Notes: generated from the sequence alone by a model not told the origin. A stretch of DNA of 64,000 nt from Brasilonema angustatum HA4187-MV1 (GCA_019359695.1 JAHHGV010000005.1:180419-244418), one strand, 5' to 3'. Positions 44,006 through 54,032 are shown, numbered from the stretch's first letter. Made by a program: numbers and translations.

Positions 44006-45526
44006 ATGTCAACAACGACGGACAAGAAAAACTCAACAATGAACATCGACCTGCGGACGCCAGCATTGAACTGGATTAATGGCGAGTGGGTCGATTCGGA
44101 GAAGCATACTGATAGCATTGATCCAGCGACAGGTAAGGTCATTGGCACTTATGCGGATGGCGGGCGCGAAGAGGCGGTTCAAGCGACCAACGCGGCGGTG
44201 CAGGCTTTTCGGGAATTAGACTGGAAGGACAATCGCGCTCTGCGTGCGCGAGTTTTGAATCAGATAGCAGACCGCTTTGAAGCAAGGCGAGAGGATCTGA
44301 TCGAGATTCTCTCGCTCGAAAACGGCAAAATCCATGCCGAAGCAGCGTTTGAAGTTGACATGATTCCCAGCAAGTTTCGCTACTGGGCATCTGTCGTTCT
44401 GACGAATTACGGACGGGCTTTGGAAGTTTTGCCAGGACACCTCTCGGTTGTCACCCGGTCTGCTATCGGCGTAGCTGGAATCGTGGCACCGTTTAATTCA
44501 CCGCTCGTGCTCACCGTGCGTTCTCTGACACCTGCTCTCGCTGCTGGCGTCACCACTGTGCTCAAATTGCCCGGTAACACAGCGCAGATCAACTATCTCT
44601 TTAGTAAAGTACTTGCTGAGGCTGCCGACTTGCCAAAAGGCGTCATCAACGTTTTCAGCGAAAGCAAAGGGAGAGGTGGATCGTCCTTTCTCATGGAGTC
44701 AAAGGATATTCGTGTGATCAGCTTTACGGGAAGCACGAAGACAGGGAAAGCAATTTCCGCAACAGGGGCTTCGACGCTCAAGCTGTTTCAGACCGAGCTT
44801 GGTGGTAAGACGCCGATGATCATCTTCGAGGATGCCGATCTGGAGGCGGCTGCACCAAAGGTTGAGAAGGCACTCACGACCTTCGCGGGTCAGTTCTGCA
44901 TGACGGGTTCTCGCCTGTTGGTACAGCGTGCTGTTGCTGATCGGTTTCGCACGCTTATCAGCCAGCGACTGAAGAACGTTAAGACAGGACCTGCGTCTGA
45001 TCCGTCCAGTGATATGGGACCTCTCATTGATAAGCCGAACGTCGCTCGTGTTGACAAGATGGTGGAGGAGGCGATCGCAGCGGGCGCTAAGGTGCTTGTA
45101 CGCGGAGGTCCAATTGTCGAAGGTCCACTAGCTAGCGGTGCATTTTACCGTCCGACCCTGCTTGAAGTCAGCGATCCGAAAATGACGATTGTTCAAGAAG
45201 AGGTCTTCGGTCCAGTCCTCACCATGCAGATCTTCGATACTGAGGCAGAAGCGGTGCAGCTCGCAAACGACAGCGAGTATGGCTTGGCCGCGAGCATTTG
45301 GACTCGGGATGTTGACCGTCCACTGCGCGTCGCCCGAGAGATAGACGCGGGCACCATCTGGATCAACGATTGGGCGATCGTTTGGGACGAGTTTGAAGAA
45401 GGCGGATTCAAGCGCAGCGGTAATGGCAGACTGAATGGTTTGACAGCGATCGATGAATTCCTAGAGTACAAACATATCGCCTTCAACTCAGGAATAATCC
45501 CAGGTGTTGGCATTTCTGTCCAATAG
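44006..45526 (+). CDS. NAD(P)-dependent aldehyde dehydrogenase
   Basis: 506 residues, full ALDH fold. Visible are APFNSPLVLTVRSLTPALAA (Asn164), LKLPGNTAQ, ISFTGSTKTGKAI (NAD-binding), FQTELGGKTPMIIFEDADLE with Glu265 as general base, and FAGQFCMTGSRLLV with Cys298 as nucleophile. EEVFGPVLTMQIF and the C-terminal EFLEYKH are normal. It oxidises an aldehyde to a carboxylic acid. Closest by motif are betaine/aromatic aldehyde enzymes; the substrate is unclear. In context it may oxidise an aromatic aldehyde before the decarboxylase acts. Preferred start is the ATG at 44006. Confidence 0.92.
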   Translation: MSTTTDKKNSTMNIDLRTPALNWINGEWVDSEKHTDSIDPATGKVIGTYADGGREEAVQATNAAVQAFRELDWKDNRALRARVLNQIADRFEARREDLIEILSLENGKIHAEAAFEVDMIPSKFRYWASVVLTNYGRALEVLPGHLSVVTRSAIGVAGIVAPFNSPLVLTVRSLTPALAAGVTTVLKLPGNTAQINYLFSKVLAEAADLPKGVINVFSESKGRGGSSFLMESKDIRVISFTGSTKTGKAISATGASTLKLFQTELGGKTPMIIFEDADLEAAAPKVEKALTTFAGQFCMTGSRLLVQRAVADRFRTLISQRLKNVKTGPASDPSSDMGPLIDKPNVARVDKMVEEAIAAGAKVLVRGGPIVEGPLASGAFYRPTLLEVSDPKMTIVQEEVFGPVLTMQIFDTEAEAVQLANDSEYGLAASIWTRDVDRPLRVAREIDAGTIWINDWAIVWDEFEEGGFKRSGNGRLNGLTAIDEFLEYKHIAFNSGIIPGVGISVQ

Positions 45527-45633
45527 TTGAGCTTTAACCCGAGTCTTGAGGTCTTCGTAAATAAGCCTCACAACGATTTAATTCAGTTACAAAATTTCTC
45601 AACTAAAATTTTCTGATCACATACAAAGTACAT

Positions 45634-46098
45634 ATGTCAAGTACACCCGTAGAAATCGTTCAGGAACTCCTCAAAGACCCCACCAACCCTGAGGTCGTCA
45701 ATCGGCTTGTCTCCCCCGACGCCATCTACGTGTCGCTCAGCTACGATAATCCCGACCTGAAAAAGCTCATGCCTTGGGCGGGCACGCACAAAGATGGCCA
45801 GGCAGCTATCCTCAAAACTTTCCAGGATGTCAACACCTTTTGGACCATCGAGGAGTTCGATATCCAGCAGATCTTCGGCGAGGGCGAGAACGTGGCTGTC
45901 TTCGGCAGCTTCACCGTCCATTCGGTGAAACTCGATAAAACGTTCATCTCTCCCTTCTCTGTCCTGGCGAAGGTGAAGAATGGCTTGGTCACTTACATGC
46001 AGTACATGGAGGACACCTTTGGCACAGGTTCGACCTTCCGCTCAAGCGGCACATGGAAGTTCCAGAGTAACCCCGCAGGTGGAGAAATCGAGGTCTAA
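45634..46098 (+). CDS. NTF2/SnoaL-like protein 3
   Basis: 154 residues, cytosolic, a SnoaL-like cone: STPVEIVQELLKDPTNPEVV, NRLVSPDAIYVSLSYDNPDL, then FGEGENVAVFGSFTVHS and ISPFSVLAKVKNGLVTYMQY. It differs from the other two copies. Its ATG at 45634 has no clear ribosome site. GC-rich codons as in the rest of the island. Confidence 0.85.
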   Translation: MSSTPVEIVQELLKDPTNPEVVNRLVSPDAIYVSLSYDNPDLKKLMPWAGTHKDGQAAILKTFQDVNTFWTIEEFDIQQIFGEGENVAVFGSFTVHSVKLDKTFISPFSVLAKVKNGLVTYMQYMEDTFGTGSTFRSSGTWKFQSNPAGGEIEV

Positions 46099-46161
46099 GC
46101 GCCCCCTTCCCGATCTGCTTACGCCTCACCGCCGCCGCTCGGTCAATCCAAAGATGCCGTT

Positions 46162-46390
46162 ATGCTCGAATTCTCCACCCGCGTCGCAGTCGCCTCGCTA
46201 CTTGTTGCCGTCTGTCCGACTGTCGCACTGGCTTCACCGTCCATTCCCGGCAAAGACAGTGGACCGAGCGGGGCTTTCACCTACTCCGCCGACCCTAGCG
46301 TGGCGACTTTGCAACGCCACGCTTTATACCGTCATCGAGAAGATCATCCCATACACCTTCACCATGTAGCCAAAACAGGGGGAGAAATAA
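46162..46390 (+). pseudogene. Internally deleted paralog of secreted NTF2-like protein 2
   Basis: The first ~52 codons give a signal peptide (RVAVASLLVAVCPTVALA) and GKDSGPSGAFTYSADPSVAT, parallel to protein 2. The frame then shifts; another frame reads EKIIPYTFTM, stop, PKQGEK, matching the end of protein 2 (WKIILYTFTTQPEQG). About 100 central codons are missing. Not functional. Confidence 0.85.
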
Positions 46391-46433
46391 CGCTGCGACA
46401 AACAACAACCAATCACTAACCAAGGAGAAAAAC

Positions 46434-47468
46434 ATGGAAGGCAAAATCGCACTCGAAGAACACTTCTCTACAAAGTTGAACAACAAGCACTGGGATGCCA
46501 AGGGCGAGGAGGGTCGAAATGGCCGCGCTTACGCTCAGGACATCGAGCGTCGCCTGCTCGCTCCTGAACTCTGCATCGCTGAGATGGATCGCGCTGGCAT
46601 CGAGCTTTGCATCATGTCGCTCACCTCGCCTGGCGTGCAGGGGGTCATCGATCCGAAGCAAGCCACCGAGCTGGCGCGGTCTGCGAACGACTACGCGCAC
46701 TCTTTCATCAAGAAATACCCTGGGCGGTTTGCCTCCTTTGCGGCGGTGGCACTTCAGGATCCGAAGGGTGCCGCAGACGAACTGGAGCGGGCTGTGAGCG
46801 AACTAGGACTCAAGGGGGCTTTGATCAACGGTTACTCGAACATCGGCTCTGACGAACACGTCCAATACCTGGACGAGGAGCCGGTGCGGGTGTTCTGGGA
46901 GCGCGTCTCCAAGCTCCTCGTCCCAGTGTATCTACATCCACGCGAACCGCTGCCTAGTCAAACCCGCGCGATCAAGGGCTACCCTGAATTGGTTGGCTCC
47001 GCCTGGGCTTTCGCTTACGAGACCGCCAGCCACGCCATTCGCTTGATGCTGAGCGGACTCTTCGACGAGTACCCCAATTTGCAGGTGATCCTGGGTCACC
47101 TGGGAGAAGGTCTCCCCTTCATGCTGCCGCGCATGCAGCATCGCCTCGATGAGCAGCGCGAAGGTGAGAAAGGCTCCAAGGCGAAGCGGCGCGCGAGCTA
47201 CTATTTTGGCAACAACTTTTGGATTACCACGAGCGGTCACTTCCACACCAAGCCGTTTTTGGAAGCCATTGAGCAGATGGGCGAGGACCGAGTGCTCTTC
47301 TCCGTGGATTACCCTTATGAGCAGATGGACATGGGGGGCCGGTGGTTCGACGACATGCGGCTTGAGAACGCCACAAAGCTGAAGGTCGGTCGTGAAAACG
47401 CGAACAAGCTGTTCTGTTTGAACCTCAATTCTCTCCCCGAACGGGTCGCAGCTGGCTTCGGCTCCTGA
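46434..47468 (+). CDS. Amidohydrolase-2 family decarboxylase, gamma-resorcylate decarboxylase-like
   Basis: 344 residues, TIM-barrel metal enzyme. The start GKIALEEHF gives Glu8 and His10; YLHPREPLP gives His168, VILGHLGEGLPFM gives His222 and FSVDYPYEQ gives Asp292, the metal and catalytic positions of gamma-resorcylate (2,6-dihydroxybenzoate) decarboxylase. Overall layout (SGLFDEYP, FWITTSGHFHTKPFLEAI) matches that group closely. It reversibly removes CO2 from a hydroxybenzoate; the exact substrate is unproved. AAGGAGAAAA precedes the ATG. Last gene of the GC-rich island. Confidence 0.9.
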   Translation: MEGKIALEEHFSTKLNNKHWDAKGEEGRNGRAYAQDIERRLLAPELCIAEMDRAGIELCIMSLTSPGVQGVIDPKQATELARSANDYAHSFIKKYPGRFASFAAVALQDPKGAADELERAVSELGLKGALINGYSNIGSDEHVQYLDEEPVRVFWERVSKLLVPVYLHPREPLPSQTRAIKGYPELVGSAWAFAYETASHAIRLMLSGLFDEYPNLQVILGHLGEGLPFMLPRMQHRLDEQREGEKGSKAKRRASYYFGNNFWITTSGHFHTKPFLEAIEQMGEDRVLFSVDYPYEQMDMGGRWFDDMRLENATKLKVGRENANKLFCLNLNSLPERVAAGFGS

Positions 47469-47993
47469 CAGCTTAGGTAAACACAACGTAACTGTCACAT
47501 CTCGCCGACAGAACTAACCCAAGATATTGCGATGATACGTATTATGGTTCGACGACTCGCATGATTTTTGACCAGCTTTGACTTTCCAAACATCCTCTTA
47601 ACTCGACTTTATCCAATTAAGCAGCGTAAACCTTGTTATCTGGCAAAAGTTGTAGCTTTGTGGCAAAAACTTTTTCATCTATCACTAATTTTGTCGAGAT
47701 CGAAAAAGTCAAAGTCTAGGTTGGATGAGGGTTTTAGCGTATGTTAGCGCGTTGCTGGAAAATGGATAAAGTCGAGCTTAACAGTTATCAGTTGTTAGTG
47801 GTTACTGATATAGCAATCCTATTTGATTTGTGTGAAAGTGCCTGCGCGATCGCGTAGCGGTTCCGCAGGAGCTAGCGCATAAATTCTGCATCCTCAGATT
47901 TCCGACTTCGCAAAAGTTGTCGGAAATCTTGTTGTTCACGTTCTTTGTAGCGTGCCCGCAGCGGCTCAGGATTTAGGACTGCTATAACTATCA
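47469..47993. other. 525-base gap with dispersed repeats
   Basis: The GC-rich island ends here. It holds GCGATCGCGTAGCGGTTCCG (47856-47875) next to AGATTTCCGACTTCGCAAAA/GTTGTCGGAAATCT and GTAGCGTGCCCGCAGCGGCT, all dispersed cyanobacterial repeat motifs, and an STRR-like TTAACAGTTATCAGTTG. There is no gene. Confidence 0.6.
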
Positions 47994-49538
47994 TTAATCA
48001 GCACTAAAACTCGCGCCAACAAGAGAAAGCGATTTTTCGATGTCCGTCTGATAAACTTCGTTTAATTCATGAAAATGCTGTTCTACTGTTTTGACTGGTC
48101 GCGCCTCTTGCCAAAACTCGGTGAGTAAGTGCGGGTTCTCTCGAATAGTACGGAGTTTGTACTCGAAGTCTCCTTGTTTTGAAGGGTCAAAAATGAAAGC
48201 TGGATGGCGAACAAACTCCTGTGCACCTCCTCGATTTGAGCAGAGTACTGGCACGCGACAGGCGATGAGTTCAAAAGTAACTTGTGGGAGATTATCTTCC
48301 CATTGTGATGGCACAACTCCCAAGTGGATTCCATCCAACATACTGGGAATATTCTCGTATTTGTACCCAGGGTAGAAACGGAAACGGTGAAGAGATTGAG
48401 CCAGAGATAACAACCGTCCTTTCTGCTCAATTGACGCTCCCAACTCGACCGAATCATAAATTCGGCTTGCTACAACCAACTCAAGCGAACTCAATTCTTC
48501 CTGTGGTAAAGAACGTAGTTCTTCTAACAAGAAGTAGAATCCTTTATCTCTTCTTGCTGGTCCCATGTAGATTAATTTAAAGGGCTGCCCTTGGGTGTAG
48601 GCTGCTGGGTTGCTGGGTGGTACTTGAAACTGAGCCGATTGGCTGCCTATATATTTTGTCGTCAATAGAGCTGGGTTAACTCCGTATTGGTTATAAATGG
48701 AAGTGGTTCGCTCAGAAACAGACAGTGCTACATCAACATAGCGGTTTATAAGAGAAACGATTTCCTCTCGCCGATAGCGGTACAAATCGGCTTGTCGAGG
48801 CATATCTGTACTACTCATCTCAAGAGGTTTGTTCAAGGGAGATTTTGTACGAGTTATTACTTGATACCAAATTTGGCTGTAGATCCCCCTGTAAATTTTT
48901 TTAGCTACAGCCACAGGAAGTGATTGCTGATCCTGACCTAGCAAGCTTCCTAAATGATTTAGTTTTCTAAGAGTCAGTTCTAAATCTACATGTATTTTTG
49001 TGTCTAGGCAGGAAACACAAGCTCTTCCTTCAAGATAATTTGAGCATGGGCTACTTTCTAATTTCCATAAATTAACTTGAGGGCAAACCGACCAATAGTT
49101 ATGTAAGCTAAATACCACCCGAGCGCCGCTCTCTTTAGCTATCTTAAGGCAAGTAGCAGTTAATCCTTCCAAGTTATGAAAGTGAATAATTTGAAAAAGT
49201 CCATGTTCTGTTAAAAACTGTTGAAAGTATTTTTCTAACTCAGGATTTTCAACATTTCCTATAGGGTTATGAAAATAAAAGTGAGAAGGGGAGAAAACAG
49301 GAGAATTAACTATTGAAAAGGTTGGAACACTAGGATGACGACTGTTACTAACCTGTTTAATGTAAGGTTGTTTTCCGAAAAAGGTGTAGTCAACTCCACT
49401 ATAAAGAAAATTCACTTCATAGTCACTTTGTTGACTAAAATAGTCAATCAAACTCCGGCAGTATATTGATACACCTCCCCCTAAAGATGGTTTTCCAAAG
49501 TAAGGATCCCAATTGTAATAAAGAATTTTGTATGACAT
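47994..49538 (-). CDS. Family 4 glycosyltransferase
   Basis: 514 residues, GT-B fold. Start YKILYYNWDPYFGKPSLGGG; acceptor-side LHNYWSVCPQVNLWKLE; the donor domain has LIYMGPARRDKGFYFLLEEL, IPSMLDGIHLGVVPSQWEDN (with the Glu/Asp of the nucleotide-sugar site) and VPVLCSNRGGAQEFV. It transfers a sugar to a growing surface glycan. Read leftward, downstream of the Wzt/Wzm exporter genes on the same strand, with a 124-base gap. Confidence 0.9.
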   Translation of the reverse strand: MSYKILYYNWDPYFGKPSLGGGVSIYCRSLIDYFSQQSDYEVNFLYSGVDYTFFGKQPYIKQVSNSRHPSVPTFSIVNSPVFSPSHFYFHNPIGNVENPELEKYFQQFLTEHGLFQIIHFHNLEGLTATCLKIAKESGARVVFSLHNYWSVCPQVNLWKLESSPCSNYLEGRACVSCLDTKIHVDLELTLRKLNHLGSLLGQDQQSLPVAVAKKIYRGIYSQIWYQVITRTKSPLNKPLEMSSTDMPRQADLYRYRREEIVSLINRYVDVALSVSERTTSIYNQYGVNPALLTTKYIGSQSAQFQVPPSNPAAYTQGQPFKLIYMGPARRDKGFYFLLEELRSLPQEELSSLELVVASRIYDSVELGASIEQKGRLLSLAQSLHRFRFYPGYKYENIPSMLDGIHLGVVPSQWEDNLPQVTFELIACRVPVLCSNRGGAQEFVRHPAFIFDPSKQGDFEYKLRTIRENPHLLTEFWQEARPVKTVEQHFHELNEVYQTDIEKSLSLVGASFSAD

Positions 49539-49662
49539 CTTAGCCTCCAGTAATGAAAGTCAGCTTGATAAAGCTAATATTGAAATGACAGGAAAAAATA
49601 TTTCAATCTTGTTTTATTCTGTTCGTACTTGTAAACAGAATGTTTAGTTTATGAAAATAAAA

Positions 49663-50964
49663 TTACATATGGGAGAATAAATGAGCGTGTGATGTAGACC
49701 AGTCTGCTTTAACTAAAAACTTACAGAAGTTTGGCAAACCAGGATTACCAGTACCAAAAAAGTCACCTCCATCTACAACCACAGATACAGCTTCTTGAAT
49801 ATCATCTAGCGTTTCACTATCTGCATGTGATAGATATATCGAAACTAGATACAAGCCATTCACTAAAGGCAAATTTCCTATGCCACAAAGAATATAACCT
49901 TGATCAGAATCAAGAGTCAGATAATTGTTGGTGAAATTACTCCTTAATAACAAGTCAAAGGTACCTCTTTCATCGGCGAAAGCAATACTTACAACTACAT
50001 TACTTAGACGCTTTCCTATATAGTTTGAGTATCCTACTTCAAAATAGTAATTTTTTCCAGATTGTAAAACTTGCTCTTCATGACCTTTTTCATTCAATAT
50101 TCTAAAACTAGAAACTCTGACTCTTCCAGAACCAGTGCGATCTCTTCTCTGGTTTAAGGGTAACTCTTGAGCCAGACTGTAAGACTTTTCTAGGTAAACC
50201 CTAACAGCTTCTTCTGAAGTCCCATCTACACACAGTGTGCCTTGTTCAAGAAGAATTCCGCGATCGCACAAAGATTCCACCATACTCATGTTATGAGTCA
50301 CGAATAAAATAGTTCGCCCTTCCTTCGCTACGTTACCCATCTTTCCCAGACATTTCTTTTGAAATTGCACATCCCCCACTGCTAGTACTTCGTCCACAAT
50401 CAAAATTTCTGGTTCTAGGTGTGCTGCTATGGCAAAAGCAAGGCGTACGTACATCCCAGATGAATAATGCTTTACAGGAGTATCTAAAAACTTCTCGACT
50501 TCCGCAAAAGATACAATTTCATCAAACTTCTTTTTAATCTCAGCCTTGCTCATACCCAAAATAGCACCGTTCAGGAAAATGTTTTCTCGTCCTGTTAATT
50601 CTTGGTGAAAACCTGTTCCCACTTCCAACAAACTTGCAACTCTTCCGGTAATTAAAATTTGTCCTGTTGTGGGTTCAGTAATTCGGCTTAAAATCTTTAA
50701 AAGAGTTGATTTTCCTGCCCCATTGCGACCGATAATGCCAACAACTTCGCCCTGCTTAATATCAAAAGAAACATTCTTTAACGCCCAAAATTCCTCATGA
50801 GTTGGGTTGGGTATTTTTTTGCCAAAGGGTGTTAGGAGTTTACGACTGATGGCTTTGCTGCTAGTGGCGATCGCATCCCGCAAAGTACTGTTAGCTCCCC
50901 GCTTTTGGTGGCTAATTGTATATTTCTTGCCTAAATTTTCAACCTGGACTACATTATCAGACAT
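49663..50964 (-). CDS. Polysaccharide ABC exporter, ATP-binding subunit (Wzt type)
   Basis: 433 residues. Walker A GRNGAGKSTLLKIL, signature HYSSGMYVRLAFAIA, Walker B ILIVDEVLAVGD and the switch VTHNMSM. Residues ~250-433 form a Wzt-C carbohydrate-binding domain (YFEVGYSN, LRSNFTNN, GLYLVSIYLS), which in O-antigen exporters recognises the terminal group of the finished chain. The partner permease gene ends 15 bases upstream. The C-terminal domain implies chain-end-dependent export. Confidence 0.93.
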   Translation of the reverse strand: MSDNVVQVENLGKKYTISHQKRGANSTLRDAIATSSKAISRKLLTPFGKKIPNPTHEEFWALKNVSFDIKQGEVVGIIGRNGAGKSTLLKILSRITEPTTGQILITGRVASLLEVGTGFHQELTGRENIFLNGAILGMSKAEIKKKFDEIVSFAEVEKFLDTPVKHYSSGMYVRLAFAIAAHLEPEILIVDEVLAVGDVQFQKKCLGKMGNVAKEGRTILFVTHNMSMVESLCDRGILLEQGTLCVDGTSEEAVRVYLEKSYSLAQELPLNQRRDRTGSGRVRVSSFRILNEKGHEEQVLQSGKNYYFEVGYSNYIGKRLSNVVVSIAFADERGTFDLLLRSNFTNNYLTLDSDQGYILCGIGNLPLVNGLYLVSIYLSHADSETLDDIQEAVSVVVDGGDFFGTGNPGLPNFCKFLVKADWSTSHAHLFSHM

Positions 50965-50979
50965 ACTCTCACTCCCTAC

Positions 50980-51804
50980 TTAAATAACATCTGCAAACGT
51001 GCGTTCGGTTTTACGGAAGTACCAAATACCACTGGCAAGAAGCAGAGAAGCCAATCCCATAGATAGAATGAATCCCGGCAAGTAGAGTTTTGACTGCCCG
51101 CTCAAAATTGCCCAACGAAAGCCATCAATCACCCCTACCATTGGATTTAAAGAGTAGAGTAAGCGCCACTTTTCCGATATCACGCTGCTACTATAAGCGA
51201 CTGGAGATACATAAAAGCCAAACTGCACAAGAAACGGTACAATATGGCGGAAATCACGGTACTTGACATTCAGCGCTCCTAACCAAAGCCCCCCTCCAAT
51301 CGCCACTGCAAAGGCAATCAGAATAAACAACGGTAGCGTCAAGATACGCCAATCAGGTACAAAGTCATACCAAGCCATCAATCCTAACAGGATGATGCCA
51401 GAAATAAGAAAATCTACAAAGCTAACAATCACTGAGCTGACTGGCACAATCAAGCGAGGGAAGTAAACTTTAGAAATGAGGTGACTACTATGGATCAAGC
51501 TGAGACTGCACTCTGTTAAAGAGCTAGCAAAAAATTGCCAGGGTAGCATTGCTGCAAATACTAAAATTGGGTATGGCACACCCTCCGAGGGTAACTTCGC
51601 GAGATTGCCAAACACCACAGTGGAAATAATCATTGCTAAAAATGGTCGAAGCAAAGCCCAGGCAATCCCAATCACAGTCTGCTTATACCGCACCAAAATA
51701 TCGCGCCAAGCTAGAAAGTAAAACAGCTCTCGATAGCGCCACAAATCTTTCCAATACAGGCTTTCAGTTCGACCGGCTTTGATAAGAGTTTTTGTAGTAT
51801 CCAT
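50980..51804 (-). CDS. Polysaccharide ABC exporter, permease (Wzm type)
   Basis: 274 residues, six membrane segments of the ABC-2 type. Features are the amphipathic start YWKDLWRYRELFYFLAWRDI, YKQTVIGIAWALLRPFLAMI, VNVKYRDFRHIV-like coupling loop (GALNVKYRDFRHIVPF) and GFRWAILSGQ. It forms the channel for undecaprenyl-linked polysaccharide with the ATPase that follows 15 bases downstream in the direction of reading. Confidence 0.93.
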   Translation of the reverse strand: MDTTKTLIKAGRTESLYWKDLWRYRELFYFLAWRDILVRYKQTVIGIAWALLRPFLAMIISTVVFGNLAKLPSEGVPYPILVFAAMLPWQFFASSLTECSLSLIHSSHLISKVYFPRLIVPVSSVIVSFVDFLISGIILLGLMAWYDFVPDWRILTLPLFILIAFAVAIGGGLWLGALNVKYRDFRHIVPFLVQFGFYVSPVAYSSSVISEKWRLLYSLNPMVGVIDGFRWAILSGQSKLYLPGFILSMGLASLLLASGIWYFRKTERTFADVI

Positions 51805-52860
51805 TTACAAATAACTGTTGGATGCTAGCTATGTAAACACTATTTAGACTTCTGCAAAGCGGAAAAATTCCTGAGATGGTTTATACACGCCATCACAAAA
51901 CTTCCGATTTGACTTTGGGTAATTAAATCATGATTTAAACTAACAATTAAACAGGTGTTAGACGCATACACGACATTGACACTTTTGGTTCAAACCTTAA
52001 TGCAAGAGCCTTATGAAAAAGCTACCTTGATACTGACATAAATTAAACCACTAGAAGTAAAATCTCTGCTCCACATGACTTATTTCGTTAAGGTGGCTGA
52101 TTTAGGCTAATCCTCTTTCCTTGAGCCATTCCTTTAAGGAAGGTATTATGGTTAGTTATACCAGTCGATTTACAGGTATCAAGTCTAGAGAGATAACCGA
52201 AAGTCTGTATCAGAGAAAAATTTTCGATATTGCCCCCAGTTGGCTACTTGTGTGAATTTGGGTATCCATAAGCTCCGCAGCTTTGCCTAGAGTATTGATA
52301 TGCTTAAGTATATTGAAAGCTCTTAGTTCCGAGTATATAGCATAATTAAACTTTCAACACACAAATTTGGTAAAAATTAGAATTTTCCTAAGAAAACAGA
52401 AGCTAGTATTATGAGTCCGGTGAACTGATAAAACCTAACTATAAACTTTTCATGAGCAACGTTGCGCAGAGCAAACAGTAGTGGCAGCAATAATCCTGGT
52501 TTTTAGAAAGTATTTTAGATAAACAACTAACATTTTTTTGAGAAAAGTATCTTGAAAGTCTGAAAATTTATATGCATTAAGTTATCTTGACAAATAAAAA
52601 AAGTATCTGAGATTACTTTCAATTTTACCTACACTTATATCCAATTAGATAGAATTGTAAAATTAGTACAGAAAAGTGTATAAATAGGCGGATTGAAAAA
52701 TCTCTAAGATCAAAGTAATTGTTACTTAAGGTTTTCTATGGATTCAGGGAGTTGCTTAAAAATATGTCACTTTCCAGTGGATAAAGAATTGGGTTTTAGC
52801 TTTTATTGGTAGCTCTTAGAATTCACCCATGTCTGTTAAAGCTCCTAAAACACAATAGTT
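51805..52860. other. 1056-base gap without a recognised gene
   Basis: AT-rich, with stops in all frames at short intervals. One hairpin-like stretch TTCCTTGAGCCATTCCTTTA / AGGAAGG is near 52116-52143. The promoters of the wzm operon (reading left) and of the parB-like gene (reading right) should be at its two ends. Nothing else is seen. Confidence 0.5.
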
Positions 52861-53925
52861 ATGACGACTATATCTATCCCAACAGTCGAGTACCTTCCGA
52901 TTGCAGACATTTTGATCAATGGTGGTACTCAGTCACGCGTCAAACTCAACTGGGATGTCATTGCAGAATATGCGGAAGCGATAACGTCGGATGCCATCTT
53001 TCCCCCGATTTTAGTCTTTTACGACGGCAAGAACTACTGGCTGGCAGACGGTTTCCATCGGCTGCATGCAACTAAAAAAGCTGGGCGTCAGGAGATTGCC
53101 GTAGAAATACACCAGGGTAACCGCCGCGACGCTTTGCTGTACTCAGTGGGAGCCAATGCCAATCATGGTTTACGACGTACTAACGCAGATAAACGCCGTG
53201 CGGTGAATATAATGCTACAAGATGAGGAGTGGAATCATTGGAGTAATCGCGAGATTGCCAAACGTTGTGGCGTTTCCGAATTTATGGTTCGTCAAATGCG
53301 TGAATCTATCTGCGATAAAAACGCAGATACCAAAAAACGCACTGTACAACGCCAAGGAAAAACTTACACACTTGACACCACTCACATTGGCGAGGGAATG
53401 ACATCGACAAATATTGCAGAATCTTCAAAGCAACATTCGGAGGACGAATGCGAACGGGTGCTTATATGTACAGACAATCCTCAACAAAGTCAATGTGATC
53501 ACCAAATTGACGTGTTAGTAGGGCAGCCTGATAGTAGCACGTACCTTGCTAATAATGAACAAACTTCCAGCTTTAAAGAGTCGGAGGTACAGCTATTCAA
53601 AGAACAACCGTTAAATAATGTACACCAACAACTTGAACATCAGTCTTACGCTACGCCCTCAACAGAAACGATTAACCTTCAAGACATAATAATTAATAAA
53701 ATTGCAATGGAAATCATACATCTGTCTCCAGAGCAGTTGACTAAAATCATCTCCACATCTGCTAGCAATGGGCTGAGTAAATTTCATCTCAAAACAATCA
53801 TTGAAGCAGCTAAACAAGCGCTCAATGAGGGAAACCAACAGGAATACTTTCACAAGAGTTATGCTGTTGTAGGCATAGAGTCACAAGAAACAAAAAGATA
53901 CACCTGTGCAGATGCACAATTATAG
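52861..53925 (+). CDS. ParB-like nuclease/DNA-binding domain protein
   Basis: 354 residues. N-terminal ParB/Srx-type domain: VEYLPIADILINGGTQSRVK, FPPILVFYDGKNYWLADGFH and RLHATKKAGRQEIAVEIHQG; the GFHR motif is the likely CTP or catalytic loop. A helix-turn-helix follows (REIAKRCGVSEFMVRQMRES). The C-terminal ~190 residues are low-complexity and polar with no named domain. No ParA is next to it, so it is not a standard partition pair; such single ParB-like proteins are common in cyanobacteria. Confidence 0.85.
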   Translation: MTTISIPTVEYLPIADILINGGTQSRVKLNWDVIAEYAEAITSDAIFPPILVFYDGKNYWLADGFHRLHATKKAGRQEIAVEIHQGNRRDALLYSVGANANHGLRRTNADKRRAVNIMLQDEEWNHWSNREIAKRCGVSEFMVRQMRESICDKNADTKKRTVQRQGKTYTLDTTHIGEGMTSTNIAESSKQHSEDECERVLICTDNPQQSQCDHQIDVLVGQPDSSTYLANNEQTSSFKESEVQLFKEQPLNNVHQQLEHQSYATPSTETINLQDIIINKIAMEIIHLSPEQLTKIISTSASNGLSKFHLKTIIEAAKQALNEGNQQEYFHKSYAVVGIESQETKRYTCADAQL

Positions 53926-54006
53926 CTAAACCAAGACAAATTTACCCAATTTTGTCAGATTGTAGACCAATTTTAGCCCATTGCTCGATAAACTCTCGAA
54001 CTTAAG

Positions 54007-54032
54007 CCTCGTAAAGTTTTACGGGGTTTTTT
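54007..54032 (+). terminator. Rho-independent terminator after the parB-like gene
   Basis: Stem CCTCGTAAA (54007-54015) with TTTACGGGG (54018-54026), closing on a GT, followed by six Ts. It lies 82 bases after the stop. The rest of the 353-base gap is AT-rich and empty. Confidence 0.85.

Noticed and set aside
45980..47498. Several long frames (80-188 codons) overlapping the decarboxylase and NTF2-like genes on both strands
   Set aside because: High GC content lengthens chance frames. The recognised families lie in the other frames, and these shadows match nothing I know.
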